DNA of 64,000 bases from Leptospira fluminis (GCF_004771275.1 NZ_RQEV01000012.1:124001-188000); one strand, 5' to 3'. Positions 16,831 through 26,413 are shown, counted from the stretch's first letter. Numbers and translations are program-made. Notes: generated by a model from the sequence alone, not told the origin.

Positions 16831-17937
16831 ATGCACGTCAGATATTCCTATTTAAGCCAACAATTCGGAAATTGCGAGGATCTCTGGGACGATCTGAAGA
16901 AGTTCGTCGTTACCGGCGATTTCACGTTAGGCAAACCTCTGGTCGAATTCGAGAAAAAATTCGCCGAGCTTATCGGAACGAAACATGCGATCGGAGTGAA
17001 TTCCGGAACGGACGCCATTAAGCTTTCCTTAAAAGCTCTCGGAATCGGGCATGGCGATGAAGTGATAACCACGGCGAACACTTTCGTGGCTACCGTAGGC
17101 GCCATTGCGGAATTGGGAGCGATTCCAGTGTTCGTGGATTGCGACGACACGTTTTGCATGAACGTGGATCTACTGGAAAAAGCGATTACGAAGAAAACGA
17201 AAGCCATCGTGCCCGTGCATTTTACCGGTTACATGACCGATATGCGTAAACTGATCCCGATCGCTCAGAAGCACAATCTACCGATCGTGGAAGACGCTTG
17301 TCAATCGATCCTCGGAGCTATCGACGGGAAAAAGGCAGGTACTTGGGGAAATTCGGGGGCCTTTTCTCTTCACCCGCTGAAGAATTTGAACGTATGGTCG
17401 GACGGCGGAGTGATCACCACGAACGACGACACCTTGGCGGAACAGCTTCGCTTAATAAGAAATCACGGTCTGATCGACAGGGATCACGTGGAAATTCTAG
17501 GATGCAATTCCAGATTAGATACGATCCAAGCCGTCGTAGGAAATTGGTTGATCCCGAGCGCCGTAGAAATTTCGAACAAAAGGATCGAAAACGCGAATTA
17601 CTACGATAAGAATCTTTCCGCGATTCCGCAAATCAAACTCCCCCCTCGTCCTAACGGTTTTAGGATCGTCTATCATTTGTACATCGTGTTTGCGGAACAC
17701 CGGGACGGCCTTCTGGAGTATTGCGTTAAAAAAGGAATCGAAGCGAAAGTCCATTATCCGGTTCCCATTTATCGGCAACGAGCTCTGTCAAAATACGGTT
17801 ATAAGGAAGGAGATTTTCCCGTCACCGACGGTCACGTCGGGAAGATCATTACGTTTCCGTGCGATCAACATCTCACGAAGGAAGAAATGGATTACGTAAT
17901 CGCGACCGTTAAGGAATTTTACTCTTCTTTAAAATGA
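16831..17937 (+). CDS. DegT/DnrJ/EryC1 sugar aminotransferase (first of tandem pair)
   Basis: A 368-residue PLP enzyme that transfers an amino group from glutamate to a keto-sugar nucleotide. NSGTDAI, VEDACQS (Asp to the PLP ring nitrogen) and HPLKNLN (catalytic Lys near residue 183) are conserved. The Lys argues against the ColD-type dehydratase subfamily, which has His. It is followed without a gap (ATGA) by a second, related aminotransferase, suggesting two amination steps on one sugar or on two sugars. Confidence 0.85.
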   Translation: MHVRYSYLSQQFGNCEDLWDDLKKFVVTGDFTLGKPLVEFEKKFAELIGTKHAIGVNSGTDAIKLSLKALGIGHGDEVITTANTFVATVGAIAELGAIPVFVDCDDTFCMNVDLLEKAITKKTKAIVPVHFTGYMTDMRKLIPIAQKHNLPIVEDACQSILGAIDGKKAGTWGNSGAFSLHPLKNLNVWSDGGVITTNDDTLAEQLRLIRNHGLIDRDHVEILGCNSRLDTIQAVVGNWLIPSAVEISNKRIENANYYDKNLSAIPQIKLPPRPNGFRIVYHLYIVFAEHRDGLLEYCVKKGIEAKVHYPVPIYRQRALSKYGYKEGDFPVTDGHVGKIITFPCDQHLTKEEMDYVIATVKEFYSSLK

Positions 17938-19046
17938 AAACGACGAATAAAGTCCCTTACGTGAACCTTTCTCGCCAATGGGAGACGGAAAAGCAGGAAC
18001 TCCTTCCCGTTATCGAATCCATACTAGGCTCCGGTAATTATATCGGAGGAGACCAAGTTTCCAAGTTCGAGGAATCCGTCGCAAAGCTGTGCGGAGTGAA
18101 ATATGCCGTCGCACTCAATAGCGGAACGGACGCCTTAATGAGCGGCTTGGCGGCGATCGGAGTGAGACCTGGAGACGAGGTCATTACTCCGCCGAATTCG
18201 TTTATCGCTTCCACTGCCGCCGTCGTGCATCTGAAGGCGGTCCCGGTTTTCGTGGATGTGTGCGACGACCAGAATATCGATCCGGGCAAGATAGAAAAAG
18301 CGATCACAAAGAAAACGAAAGCCATCATGCCCGTTCATTTGACCGGACGAGTCGCTTCGATGGATGAGATTCTTCGGATCTCCGAAAAGTATTCGATTCC
18401 GATCATAGAGGATGCGGCTCAATCGATAGGATCGAAATGGAGCGGAAGAACCAGCGGATCTTTCGGCGCTGTGGGTTGCTTTTCCACTCATCCCCTTAAA
18501 AATCTGAACGCTTGCGGGGACGGAGGCTTTCTCACGACGAACGACGAGAAGATCTATCAGAACGTGAGCAGATATCGGAATCACGGATTGGTCGATCGTA
18601 ACACCGTGGAGTTTTTTGGACTGGTTTCCAGGATGGACGCTTTGCAGGCAGGGATCTTGAATTTCAGGATCGGCAAATTACCGGAACTGATTCAGGCTCG
18701 AAGAGCCAACGCGGAAGCTTACAAAAAACTATTGGATAGGAACTTCGTGTACATTCCCGAGGATAAACCGGAGGAATTCAACACCTTCCATACCTTCGTG
18801 ATCCAAGTGGATAAGCGGGACGAACTAAAGAATCGTCTGGCGGAACTCGGCGTGGAAACTTCGATTCATTACCCGATTCCTATCCATTTACAACCCGCCA
18901 GCAGAAGCTTGGGATACAAAGCGGGGGATTTTCCGGTCGTAGAGGAACAATCTAGAAGAATTCTGACTTTACCCATCCACCAATTCCTTAAGCGGGAAGA
19001 GTTGGAATTCGTGGCCGAAAGCGTGAACAAATTCTATAAGGGTTGA
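17934..19046 (+). CDS. DegT/DnrJ/EryC1 sugar aminotransferase (second of tandem pair)
   Basis: A 370-residue relative of the preceding gene. Conserved features are NSGTDAL, IEDAAQSIGS and HPLKNLNACGDGG with the Schiff-base Lys near residue 188. The GDGG variant is common in transaminases acting at C3 of keto-sugars (WbpE, FdtB type). Translation is probably coupled to the upstream gene. It precedes the orphan E1 alpha/beta pair after a 48-base AT-rich gap. Confidence 0.85.
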   Translation: MKTTNKVPYVNLSRQWETEKQELLPVIESILGSGNYIGGDQVSKFEESVAKLCGVKYAVALNSGTDALMSGLAAIGVRPGDEVITPPNSFIASTAAVVHLKAVPVFVDVCDDQNIDPGKIEKAITKKTKAIMPVHLTGRVASMDEILRISEKYSIPIIEDAAQSIGSKWSGRTSGSFGAVGCFSTHPLKNLNACGDGGFLTTNDEKIYQNVSRYRNHGLVDRNTVEFFGLVSRMDALQAGILNFRIGKLPELIQARRANAEAYKKLLDRNFVYIPEDKPEEFNTFHTFVIQVDKRDELKNRLAELGVETSIHYPIPIHLQPASRSLGYKAGDFPVVEEQSRRILTLPIHQFLKREELEFVAESVNKFYKG

Positions 19047-19094
19047 ATTTCTCCGATATTTTAGTCGATTATTATATTTTAATGTGGTTGCTTT

Positions 19095-20084
19095 ATGAGT
19101 GCTAAGGTAGGAACGGATATCTCTTCGAAATCCGTATTGATGGATTTGTACGTTTCCGCGCTGCGGATCCGGATGACGGAAGAGGAAATATCCAAAAGAT
19201 ACAGTCAGAACAGGATGAGATGTCCGACCCATCTCAGTATCGGACAGGAAGGAGTTGCCGCCGCGGTAGGACTCGTTTTGAGCAAAGAGGATTTCGCGGT
19301 AAGTACCCACCGCGCTCACGCTCATTATCTCGGAAAAGGAGGCGATCTGAAAGCCATGATAGCCGAGATCTACGGAAAAAAGACCGGTTGTAGCGGCGGG
19401 CACGGCGGTTCCATGCATTTGAGCGATTTGGCCTGCGGTTTCATGGGCTCCACTTCCATCGTCGGAAACAGTATCCCGATCGGAGTCGGACTAGGTCTTT
19501 CCATCCAATTGAATCGGACGAATCAGGTGAGCTGCGTTTTCTTCGGGGACGGTTCTGTCGAAGAGGGAGCTTTTTATGAAGCCGCGAATTTCGCTGCCGT
19601 CAGAAAGTTACCGGTTTTGTTCATCTGCGAAAATAATTTCTTTTCCGTTTACTCTCCTCTTTCGGTGCGTCAGCCGCCCGAAAGAAAAATCCATGAAATG
19701 GTGCGCGCAATCGGAGTTCGGAGCGACGTCGGGGACGGAAACGATACGTTAGGAGTGTATCGTTCCGTTTCTAAAACCGTCGCCGATATGCGAAACGGCG
19801 GCGGTCCTTTTTTCTGGGAATTTTACACCTATAGGCACTTCGAACATTGCGGTCCGAATTTGGACGACGATCTGGGCTACAGACCCCGGGAAGAAGTGCA
19901 AGCATGGTTGGATAGGGATCCCGTTCTGAAATTACAGGAAGAGTTGATCTCTTCCGGAACGGAGCGCAAGGAATTAACGGATATCAAAACGACAGTAGCG
20001 CATGAAATCGAGGATGCGTTCGATTTTGCGGAGAAATCCGAGTTTCCCGAGATGGCCGAGTCCTATCGATCGGAGTATAAGTAA
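19095..20084 (+). CDS. TPP-dependent dehydrogenase E1 component, alpha subunit
   Basis: A 329-residue homologue of pyruvate/acetoin dehydrogenase E1 alpha. The TPP-binding motif begins GDGSVEEGAF (about residue 152) and ends with ENNFFS; GGHGGSMH and STSIVGN are also typical. E1 alpha/beta pairs decarboxylate a 2-keto acid on TPP. There is no E2 or E3 gene nearby, so acetyl transfer to lipoate is unlikely. In sugar pathways such as that of avilamycin, E1-like pairs are thought to add a two-carbon branch; a similar role here is inference. Confidence 0.82.
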   Translation: MSAKVGTDISSKSVLMDLYVSALRIRMTEEEISKRYSQNRMRCPTHLSIGQEGVAAAVGLVLSKEDFAVSTHRAHAHYLGKGGDLKAMIAEIYGKKTGCSGGHGGSMHLSDLACGFMGSTSIVGNSIPIGVGLGLSIQLNRTNQVSCVFFGDGSVEEGAFYEAANFAAVRKLPVLFICENNFFSVYSPLSVRQPPERKIHEMVRAIGVRSDVGDGNDTLGVYRSVSKTVADMRNGGGPFFWEFYTYRHFEHCGPNLDDDLGYRPREEVQAWLDRDPVLKLQEELISSGTERKELTDIKTTVAHEIEDAFDFAEKSEFPEMAESYRSEYK

Positions 20085-20087
20085 ATC

Positions 20088-21146
20088 ATGAAAAGGCAAA
20101 TTCCTTTCGCAAAGGCGATCAACGAGGCGATTCACCTCGCTATGGAAAAAAACGGTTCCGTAATATGCTTCGGCCTCGGAGCGAACGATCCGAAGAGGAT
20201 CTTCGGGACGACCGAAGGATTGGTGGAAAGATTCGGAGAAGAAAGAGTATTCGACATGCCTACCTCCGAAAACGGGATGACCGGTGTGGGAGTAGGGGCT
20301 TCGCTTAACGGAATCCGACCCATTATGATCCACCAACGGTTGGATTTCTTTCTTTATGCGATGGACCAGGTGGTGAATTCGGCCGCCAAATGGTATTTTA
20401 TGTTCGGCTTGAAGAAATCCGCCCCGATTACGATCCGGCTGATTATCGGGCACGGATGGGGACAGGGACCTACACATTCCCAAAACCTGCAATCCTGGTT
20501 TGCCCATATTCCGGGCTTGAAGGTGGTTATGCCGACCAGTGCGGACGACGCAAAAGGATTATTATTGTCTTCCGTAGCCGACGAAAACCCTGTCATATTC
20601 CTGGAACATCGCTGGTTGCATAACGTGCAAAGCGACGTTCCGGAAGGTTATTATGAGACTCCGATAGGTAAGGCCCGGATCGTTAGGGAAGGAAAGGACA
20701 TTACGATCGTATCCTACTCTTATATGACGATGGAAGCCATCCACGCCGCTAAGATTCTGGAAAAATACGGGATATCCTGCGAAATTGTGGACTTGAGAAC
20801 GATCCGTCCTCTGGACTGGGACACCGTTTTTACTTCCGTCGGAAAAACGGGAAAGTTATTAGCGTTAGATTCCTCTTCCCCTTTCGCTTCGGTCGCTAGC
20901 GAAGTCGTTTCCAGAGTTTGTCTGGATATGTTCGGCGCGTTAAAATCCGCTCCACTTCGCTTAACACAACCGGATTTCGCGTCTCCCTCCAGCTTTGGAT
21001 TGACAAAATACTATTATCGCGGTGCGAAAGAGATCGCGATCGAGGCGGCAAAAACTTTCGGCGTTACGGTGAGTGCCGAGGACCTGGAAGGGTTGGAAAA
21101 GAAACCCCACGATGTTCCCGGCGATTGGTTTAAGGGACCGTTCTAA
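20088..21146 (+). CDS. TPP-dependent dehydrogenase E1 component, beta subunit (transketolase-like)
   Basis: A 352-residue partner of the preceding alpha subunit, three bases downstream. The N-terminal pyrimidine-binding domain carries PTSENGMTGVGVGAS with the activating Glu; the C-terminal transketolase domain begins around residue 200 (ITIVSYSYM). The last 30 residues (LEKKPHDVPGDWFKG) extend past the usual E1 beta end. It would form an alpha2beta2 enzyme with its neighbour. Confidence 0.82.
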   Translation: MKRQIPFAKAINEAIHLAMEKNGSVICFGLGANDPKRIFGTTEGLVERFGEERVFDMPTSENGMTGVGVGASLNGIRPIMIHQRLDFFLYAMDQVVNSAAKWYFMFGLKKSAPITIRLIIGHGWGQGPTHSQNLQSWFAHIPGLKVVMPTSADDAKGLLLSSVADENPVIFLEHRWLHNVQSDVPEGYYETPIGKARIVREGKDITIVSYSYMTMEAIHAAKILEKYGISCEIVDLRTIRPLDWDTVFTSVGKTGKLLALDSSSPFASVASEVVSRVCLDMFGALKSAPLRLTQPDFASPSSFGLTKYYYRGAKEIAIEAAKTFGVTVSAEDLEGLEKKPHDVPGDWFKGPF

Positions 21147-21173
21147 AGAAATATTCCGTTCCGCCTTTCTTCT

Positions 21174-22952
21174 ATGAACTTTGATAAGATAAAAGAAATT
21201 CCTCTCGTTCGACTTTGGACGCACTTGGCTCCGAGGAGGCATAGGCAATTCGTTTTACTTCTCATTATGATCGTCGTCACTTCCTTTACGGAAGTCTTAA
21301 GTATAGGGGCGATTCTCCCGTTTCTTGCCGTTTTAACGGCTCCGGAGAAGGTCCTTTCTCTGCAGGAGATACGACCCTTTATCGAGTATTGGAATTTTAA
21401 AACTCCCAACGAATTGCTTTTTCCTCTGACGATGATCTTCGCAGGCGCGGCGATTTTGGCGGGCGCGATGCGACTGATTCTGCTTTGGCTAACGACGAAA
21501 TTGTCCTTCGCTACCGGAGCGGATTTGAGCATGGAGATCTATAAGAAGACTTTGAACCAACCTTATAGCGTCCATGTTTCTCGAAACAGCAGCGAAATCG
21601 TTACCGGTATCGTATCCAAGGCTAACAGCGTATCGGGAGGAATCATTCAGCAAGTCCTGATTCTCTTAAGTTCCGCGTTTGTTCTGATCACGATTCTTTT
21701 GGGATCCGTCGCGATCAATCCTTCGTTGGCAATTTCCACTTCCTTAATATTCGGACTTTTATATTCCAGCGTAGCTTACGCTTTTAAAAGGAAACTTCTC
21801 GCCAACGGAAAGGTTATCGCGGACGAACAAACGATCGTTATGAAATCGTTGCAGGAAGGATTAGGAGGCATCCGGGACGTTTTGATCGACGGTACGCAGG
21901 ACGTCTATTGCGAAGCCTACCGCAAATCGGATCGTAGATTTCGCGTCGCCCAGGGAAACAACGCTTTTATGAGCGGTAGCCCGCGTTATACGATCGAAGC
22001 TTTGGCCATGGTGCTTATGGCCTTTTTCGCTTATAGCCTTACGTTCAGCGAAGGAGGTTTTTCGACAGTCATTCCGACTTTGGGAACTCTGGCGTTGGGC
22101 GCTCAGAGAATGCTTCCGGCTTTACAACAGGGCTTCCAATCTTGGGCAAATCTACAGAGTACCGAAGCAATTCTCGTGGACGTATTGAAGCTGCTGGATC
22201 AGAAACTACCCGATACCTATAAGTACGAGAATTCGGCTCCATTACGCTTCCAAAGCGAGATTCGCGGTAGCGATTTGTATTTTCAGTATAACTCGGAAGG
22301 TCCGTCCGTCCTGAAAGGGTTGGACTTCGCGATCAAAAAGGGAACACGCATCGGATTTGTGGGAACTACCGGCAGCGGCAAAAGCACCCTTTTGGACATA
22401 GTCATGGGATTACTCGAACCGACGAGCGGTGAGTTGACCGTAGACGGACAAACGATCCGATTCGATACTGTGCGCGCTTGGCAAAAAAACATAGCGCACG
22501 TTCCCCAAAGCATCTATCTCTCCGACTCAAGCATTCTCGAGAACATCGCTTTCGGAACGCCTCCGGAAAAAATAGACAGACAAAAGGCAGTGAGAGCCGC
22601 GCAACAGGCTCAGATTTCCTCCCATATCGAGAGCCTGAAGGAAGGCTATGAAACGATAGTGGGAGAACGCGGAGTCCGATTGTCCGGAGGCCAAAGACAG
22701 AGGATCGGGATCGCTAGAGCCTTGTATAAAGAGGCATCGGTAATCGTATTCGATGAGGCCACCAGCGCTTTGGACAACGAAACGGAAAAAGCGGTTATGG
22801 ATGCGATCGAAGGATTAGGAAAAGAACTGACGATCATTATGATTGCACACCGGATTTCCACCGTAAGCAAATGTGATAACATATACGAGATGAAAGACGG
22901 CCGAATCGTCAAAGAAGGCCGTTACAGCGAATTATTTGCGAGAAAAGTTTGA
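21174..22952 (+). CDS. ABC exporter (MsbA/PglK-like)
   Basis: A 592-residue half-transporter that would act as a homodimer in the inner membrane. Six hydrophobic segments lie within residues 1-330. The nucleotide-binding domain follows: Walker A GTTGSGKST (about 397), signature LSGGQRQRIG, Walker B VIVFDEATSALD, and H-loop IAHR. Length and position in a glycan locus resemble PglK, the Campylobacter flippase for lipid-linked oligosaccharides. No Wzx-type flippase is seen in the window. The flippase role is inferred; other lipid substrates are possible. Confidence 0.82.
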   Translation: MNFDKIKEIPLVRLWTHLAPRRHRQFVLLLIMIVVTSFTEVLSIGAILPFLAVLTAPEKVLSLQEIRPFIEYWNFKTPNELLFPLTMIFAGAAILAGAMRLILLWLTTKLSFATGADLSMEIYKKTLNQPYSVHVSRNSSEIVTGIVSKANSVSGGIIQQVLILLSSAFVLITILLGSVAINPSLAISTSLIFGLLYSSVAYAFKRKLLANGKVIADEQTIVMKSLQEGLGGIRDVLIDGTQDVYCEAYRKSDRRFRVAQGNNAFMSGSPRYTIEALAMVLMAFFAYSLTFSEGGFSTVIPTLGTLALGAQRMLPALQQGFQSWANLQSTEAILVDVLKLLDQKLPDTYKYENSAPLRFQSEIRGSDLYFQYNSEGPSVLKGLDFAIKKGTRIGFVGTTGSGKSTLLDIVMGLLEPTSGELTVDGQTIRFDTVRAWQKNIAHVPQSIYLSDSSILENIAFGTPPEKIDRQKAVRAAQQAQISSHIESLKEGYETIVGERGVRLSGGQRQRIGIARALYKEASVIVFDEATSALDNETEKAVMDAIEGLGKELTIIMIAHRISTVSKCDNIYEMKDGRIVKEGRYSELFARKV

Positions 22953-22972
22953 TTTTCCGAGCGTAGCCCGGG

Positions 22973-22991
22973 ATCGATCAAACTGATCGAT
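22973..22991. repeat. Perfect inverted repeat before pseC
   Basis: ATCGATCA-AAC-TGATCGAT, 8-bp arms with a 3-base loop, in the 73-base gap between the ABC exporter and pseC. No U-run follows, so it is more likely an operator or an mRNA-processing hairpin than a terminator. Confidence 0.4.
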
Positions 22992-23025
22992 GGAATGCAA
23001 TGAATATAGGAAGGACTGAGACGGT

Positions 23026-24201
23026 ATGATTATCCCTTACGGAAAACAGAACATCTCCCAGGAAGACATCGATTCCGTCGTCGCCGTTCTGAAATCTGAT
23101 TTTCTAACCCAAGGACCGGTGGTGCCGAAGTTCGAACAAGCGGTAGCTAACGCGTGTGATGCGAAGTATGCTCTCGCCGTGAATAGCGCCACTTCCGCAC
23201 TTCATCTCGCCTGTCTGTCATTGGGAGTGGGGCCGGGGGATGGTGTTTGGACCAGCCCGATCACGTTCGTAGCCAGCGCGAACTGCGCTCTTTACTGCGG
23301 AGCGTCGGTGGATTTCGTCGACATCGATCCTAAAACCTATAACATGTGTGCGGAGAAACTTTCGGAGAAACTGAAAATCGCCGAAAAGAACGGATCCCTC
23401 CCGAAAGTGGTCATCCCGGTTCATTTTGCCGGACAGCCCTGCGAAATGGACAAGATACATCAACTTTCCGTTAAGTATGGATTTAAAATCGTAGAGGATG
23501 CCTCGCACGCGATCGGGGGAAAGTATAAGGAAGAGCCGATCGGAAATTGCAAGTACAGCGATATAACGGTCTTCAGTTTTCATCCGGTAAAAATCATTAC
23601 GACCGGCGAAGGCGGAATGGCCCTGACCAACGATTCCGAACTCCTCGCAAAAATGTACAGATTACGTAGTCACGGGATCACAAGGGATCCTTCGGAGATG
23701 ACGCACGCGCCCGACGGCCCTTGGTACTACCAGCAGATCGATCTGGGATACAATTATAGGATGACGGATATCCAGGCGGCCCTCGGGGTCAGCCAATTGG
23801 GTAAGCTGAAGGAGTTCGTGGAAGCCAGGCATTCGATCGCGGACAAATACGACTCTTTACTCGCCGACAAGCCTGTTATCGTTCCGTATATGCGGAAAGA
23901 CAGCTATTCCGGAATGCACCTGTATGTGATCCGACTGAAGTTGCGGGAAATTGAATATACTCACGCACAGATTTTCGAACGTTTCAGAAGCTCCGGAGTG
24001 CTGGTGAATCTGCATTATATTCCCGTTTATAGGCAGCCGTATTTCGAAAAAATGGGATTCGATAGGAATCATTTTCCGGAATCAGAAGCATATTACAAGG
24101 AAGCGATCAGTATTCCTATTTTTCCCGGTTTGACGGAACGACAGCAGATTGAAATCGTAAAGACTCTGATGACTCCGATCGGTCATCAAACCTTGTTCTG
24201 A
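23026..24201 (+). CDS. pseC: UDP-4-amino-4,6-dideoxy-AltNAc transaminase
   Basis: A 391-residue DegT-family aminotransferase. The start MIIPYGKQNIS, NSATSALH, VEDASHAIGG and SFHPVKIITTGEGG (catalytic Lys near 188) fit PseC closely. It aminates the 4-keto sugar made by PseB from UDP-GlcNAc, the second step of pseudaminic acid synthesis. It opens a run of pse genes. PseB itself is not adjacent (see the FnlA gene at 59025). The ribosome site is AAGGA. Confidence 0.88.
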   Translation: MIIPYGKQNISQEDIDSVVAVLKSDFLTQGPVVPKFEQAVANACDAKYALAVNSATSALHLACLSLGVGPGDGVWTSPITFVASANCALYCGASVDFVDIDPKTYNMCAEKLSEKLKIAEKNGSLPKVVIPVHFAGQPCEMDKIHQLSVKYGFKIVEDASHAIGGKYKEEPIGNCKYSDITVFSFHPVKIITTGEGGMALTNDSELLAKMYRLRSHGITRDPSEMTHAPDGPWYYQQIDLGYNYRMTDIQAALGVSQLGKLKEFVEARHSIADKYDSLLADKPVIVPYMRKDSYSGMHLYVIRLKLREIEYTHAQIFERFRSSGVLVNLHYIPVYRQPYFEKMGFDRNHFPESEAYYKEAISIPIFPGLTERQQIEIVKTLMTPIGHQTLF

Positions 24202-24260
24202 CTTTCAGTATTACGTTATTCGAAATCGATCCGAGAGATTCAGATAGGCGACGATATAAA

Positions 24261-24956
24261 ATGGCGAATCTTGCGATTATCACCGCTCGCGGAGGATCAA
24301 AACGGATTCCGCGGAAAAATATTAAGGAATTCCGAGGAAAACCGATCCTATCGTATGCGATAGAGGCCGCTAAGTCGAGCGGATTGTTCGAAGAGGTGAT
24401 CGTTTCGACGGATGACGAGGAAATCGCCGGCGTCGCAAGAAAGTACGGGGCAACCGTTCCGTTTATGCGAAGTGCGGAGAATTCGGACGACTTCGCCGGA
24501 ACAGCCGACGTTTTAGTGGAGGTTTTGAATCATCCTCAAGTCGCAAGCGTGAATTTCGGATACGCATGCTGTATCTATCCTACCGCTTGCCTATTGGATG
24601 GCGACCAGCTCAAGAAGGCCTGGGATTTGTTAAAAGCAGGCGATTGGGATACAGTATTTCCCGTCGTCAAATATGGGTATCCGATCCAGAGATCTTTGCG
24701 TATGGATTCCGATTCGTCGGTTGCCATGAACTTTCCGGAGAATGGAAACAAGCGCTCCCAGGATTTGCCGCCTTCGTATCACGACGCAGGACTGTTTTAT
24801 TTCTTTCATGTGGATCGCTTTCTTTCGAATAGAAAACTTTGGACGGAAAGAACCGCGGGGCTCGTATTGAGGGAAATGGAAGTCCAGGATATCGATACGA
24901 TTGAGGATTGGGAAATCGCAGAATTCAAGTACGATATGAAAAGAAAGTCCGGATAG
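24261..24956 (+). CDS. pseF: Pseudaminic acid cytidylyltransferase
   Basis: A 231-residue CMP-sialate-synthase relative. ITARGGSKRIPRKN at the N-terminus is the nucleotide-binding motif, followed by FRGKPILSYAIEAA and IVSTDDEEIA. PseF joins CTP to pseudaminic acid to give CMP-Pse. Context (PseC, PseG and PseI nearby) supports pseudaminic over legionaminic acid. Confidence 0.88.
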   Translation: MANLAIITARGGSKRIPRKNIKEFRGKPILSYAIEAAKSSGLFEEVIVSTDDEEIAGVARKYGATVPFMRSAENSDDFAGTADVLVEVLNHPQVASVNFGYACCIYPTACLLDGDQLKKAWDLLKAGDWDTVFPVVKYGYPIQRSLRMDSDSSVAMNFPENGNKRSQDLPPSYHDAGLFYFFHVDRFLSNRKLWTERTAGLVLREMEVQDIDTIEDWEIAEFKYDMKRKSG

Positions 24957-24980
24957 ATTTTCGAGGAATCTTATTTTATT

Positions 24981-25952
24981 TTGATCCTTTTATTCACGGA
25001 ATGTCTGGCAAATACCGGCTTGGGACATCTTCGGCGCTGCACCGCTCTCGCAGAAATATTAAGCGAAGTCTCTGATGATATTTTTATAGTATTGGATACA
25101 GATAGTACCGGTTTGAACGAAAGATTTCCTTTTTCCGTCATTGCTTTCGACTGGAAACGCCCGGGATCTCTACCCGCTTTTTTGGAAGGAAAGCGGGTAG
25201 AGGCGGTCTTCGTGGATTCCTATCTCGCGGGTCGGGAAGTTTACGAAGATCTGCAGGTCCATTCTAAAAAGTTAATTTGTATCGACGATACGAATAGGAT
25301 CCCGTATCCGATCGGATCCACGATTTTGAACCCGGGATACGGGGGAAATCGATTGCAGTATGATTCTTCCAAGAACCGGATCGCTACCGGAGCGGATTAC
25401 GTTCTTCTACGTCGTCCGTTTCGGGAGACGCTTTCCTTTTTGCCTACAAAAGAGGGAATGGAGTCTGTACTCGTCACCGTCGGAGGAGAAGATCGCTGGA
25501 ATTTAGTTCCGAGGATTCAGGAAGTATTAAATACCGAATATCCGAGTTCGAAGAAAGAAATCCTTTTGGGACCGGCCTTCTCCAATTTAGACGAAATCAA
25601 AAGGAAATCCGACGGAAATACCAGGTTGCATTCGAATTTAAGCGCGGAACAGATTCGGGATTTAATGTTAAGCGTAGATATTGCGATCACCGCCGGCGGT
25701 CAGACGACATATGAATTGTTGAGATGTCGTGTGCCTATGATCCTGATAGAGACTGCTGAAAACCAAAAGGAAAACATAGAAGGTTTGTCGAATGCGATTT
25801 CCGGTTTGGGGCGGATGGAGAAGGATTTGAATCTCCTAGGTCATGAGCTGAATCGAATGTCGGAGCATTCCTGGCGCGACGGAATTCGAGGTAGAATGAG
25901 CGGAATTGCTTCCTCCGGAGAGGGAAAAATACGTTCTCTGGTGTTATGTTGA
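24981..25952 (+). CDS. pseG: UDP-2,4-diacetamido-2,4,6-trideoxy-altropyranose hydrolase
   Basis: A 323-residue GT-B-fold hydrolase that removes UDP from the 2,4-diacetamido sugar. GLGHLRRCTALAEIL (the GxGHxxR block) and the C-terminal ITAGGQTTYELL motif are diagnostic. The TTG start is 24 bases after pseF. The stop overlaps the next gene by seven bases. Confidence 0.85.
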   Translation: MILLFTECLANTGLGHLRRCTALAEILSEVSDDIFIVLDTDSTGLNERFPFSVIAFDWKRPGSLPAFLEGKRVEAVFVDSYLAGREVYEDLQVHSKKLICIDDTNRIPYPIGSTILNPGYGGNRLQYDSSKNRIATGADYVLLRRPFRETLSFLPTKEGMESVLVTVGGEDRWNLVPRIQEVLNTEYPSSKKEILLGPAFSNLDEIKRKSDGNTRLHSNLSAEQIRDLMLSVDIAITAGGQTTYELLRCRVPMILIETAENQKENIEGLSNAISGLGRMEKDLNLLGHELNRMSEHSWRDGIRGRMSGIASSGEGKIRSLVLC

Positions 25953-26413
25953 ACCTTAGGCGGGCGCAAAAGGAAGATCTGCTGCTTTTATTCGATTGGG
26001 CAAACGATCCCGAGACGAGGAAGGCCGCGTTTAATTCCGAGCAGATCCCGATCGAGAAGCATACTTCCTGGTTCCTGGGAAAATTGGCTCATGTCGACAG
26101 TGATATTTATATATTAGAATATAATAATATTTCGATCGGTCAAGTCAGGTTCGACAAGCGGGAAGAGGACGGAGCCTTTTTGATCGACTATTCCATCGAC
26201 CTTAAATATAGGGGGAGGGGTTTCGGATCCGAAATCATCGCCCTGGGTCTAAGGGCACAGACGGAAAAATTCGGAAAGGCTCCGACGTTCGTGGCATTCG
26301 TGAAGAAGCAAAACGTCGCTTCTCAAAAATGTTTCCTGAAGGTCGGCTTTCGGCAGGAGAGTTCCGAGTCGGAATTCGTAACTTATAAGTACTCGGAACG
26401 ATATGAAAAATAA
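25946..26413 (+). CDS. pseH: PseH-like GNAT N-acetyltransferase
   Basis: A 155-residue GNAT protein. RRAQKEDLLLLFDWAND is a start typical of PseH and related amino-sugar acetyltransferases; YRGRGFGSEII binds the acetyl-CoA pyrophosphate. PseH acetylates the 4-amino group made by PseC. It overlaps both neighbours, so the gene order pseC-F-G-H is tightly coupled. Confidence 0.78.
   Translation: MLNLRRAQKEDLLLLFDWANDPETRKAAFNSEQIPIEKHTSWFLGKLAHVDSDIYILEYNNISIGQVRFDKREEDGAFLIDYSIDLKYRGRGFGSEIIALGLRAQTEKFGKAPTFVAFVKKQNVASQKCFLKVGFRQESSESEFVTYKYSERYEK

Noticed and set aside
16831..19046. ColD/RfbH-type PLP dehydratases
   Set aside because: Both proteins keep the Schiff-base Lys (HPLKNLN); the dehydratase subfamily has His at that position.
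19095..21146. Housekeeping pyruvate or branched-chain dehydrogenase complex
   Set aside because: No E2 or E3 gene accompanies the pair and it is embedded in a sugar operon.
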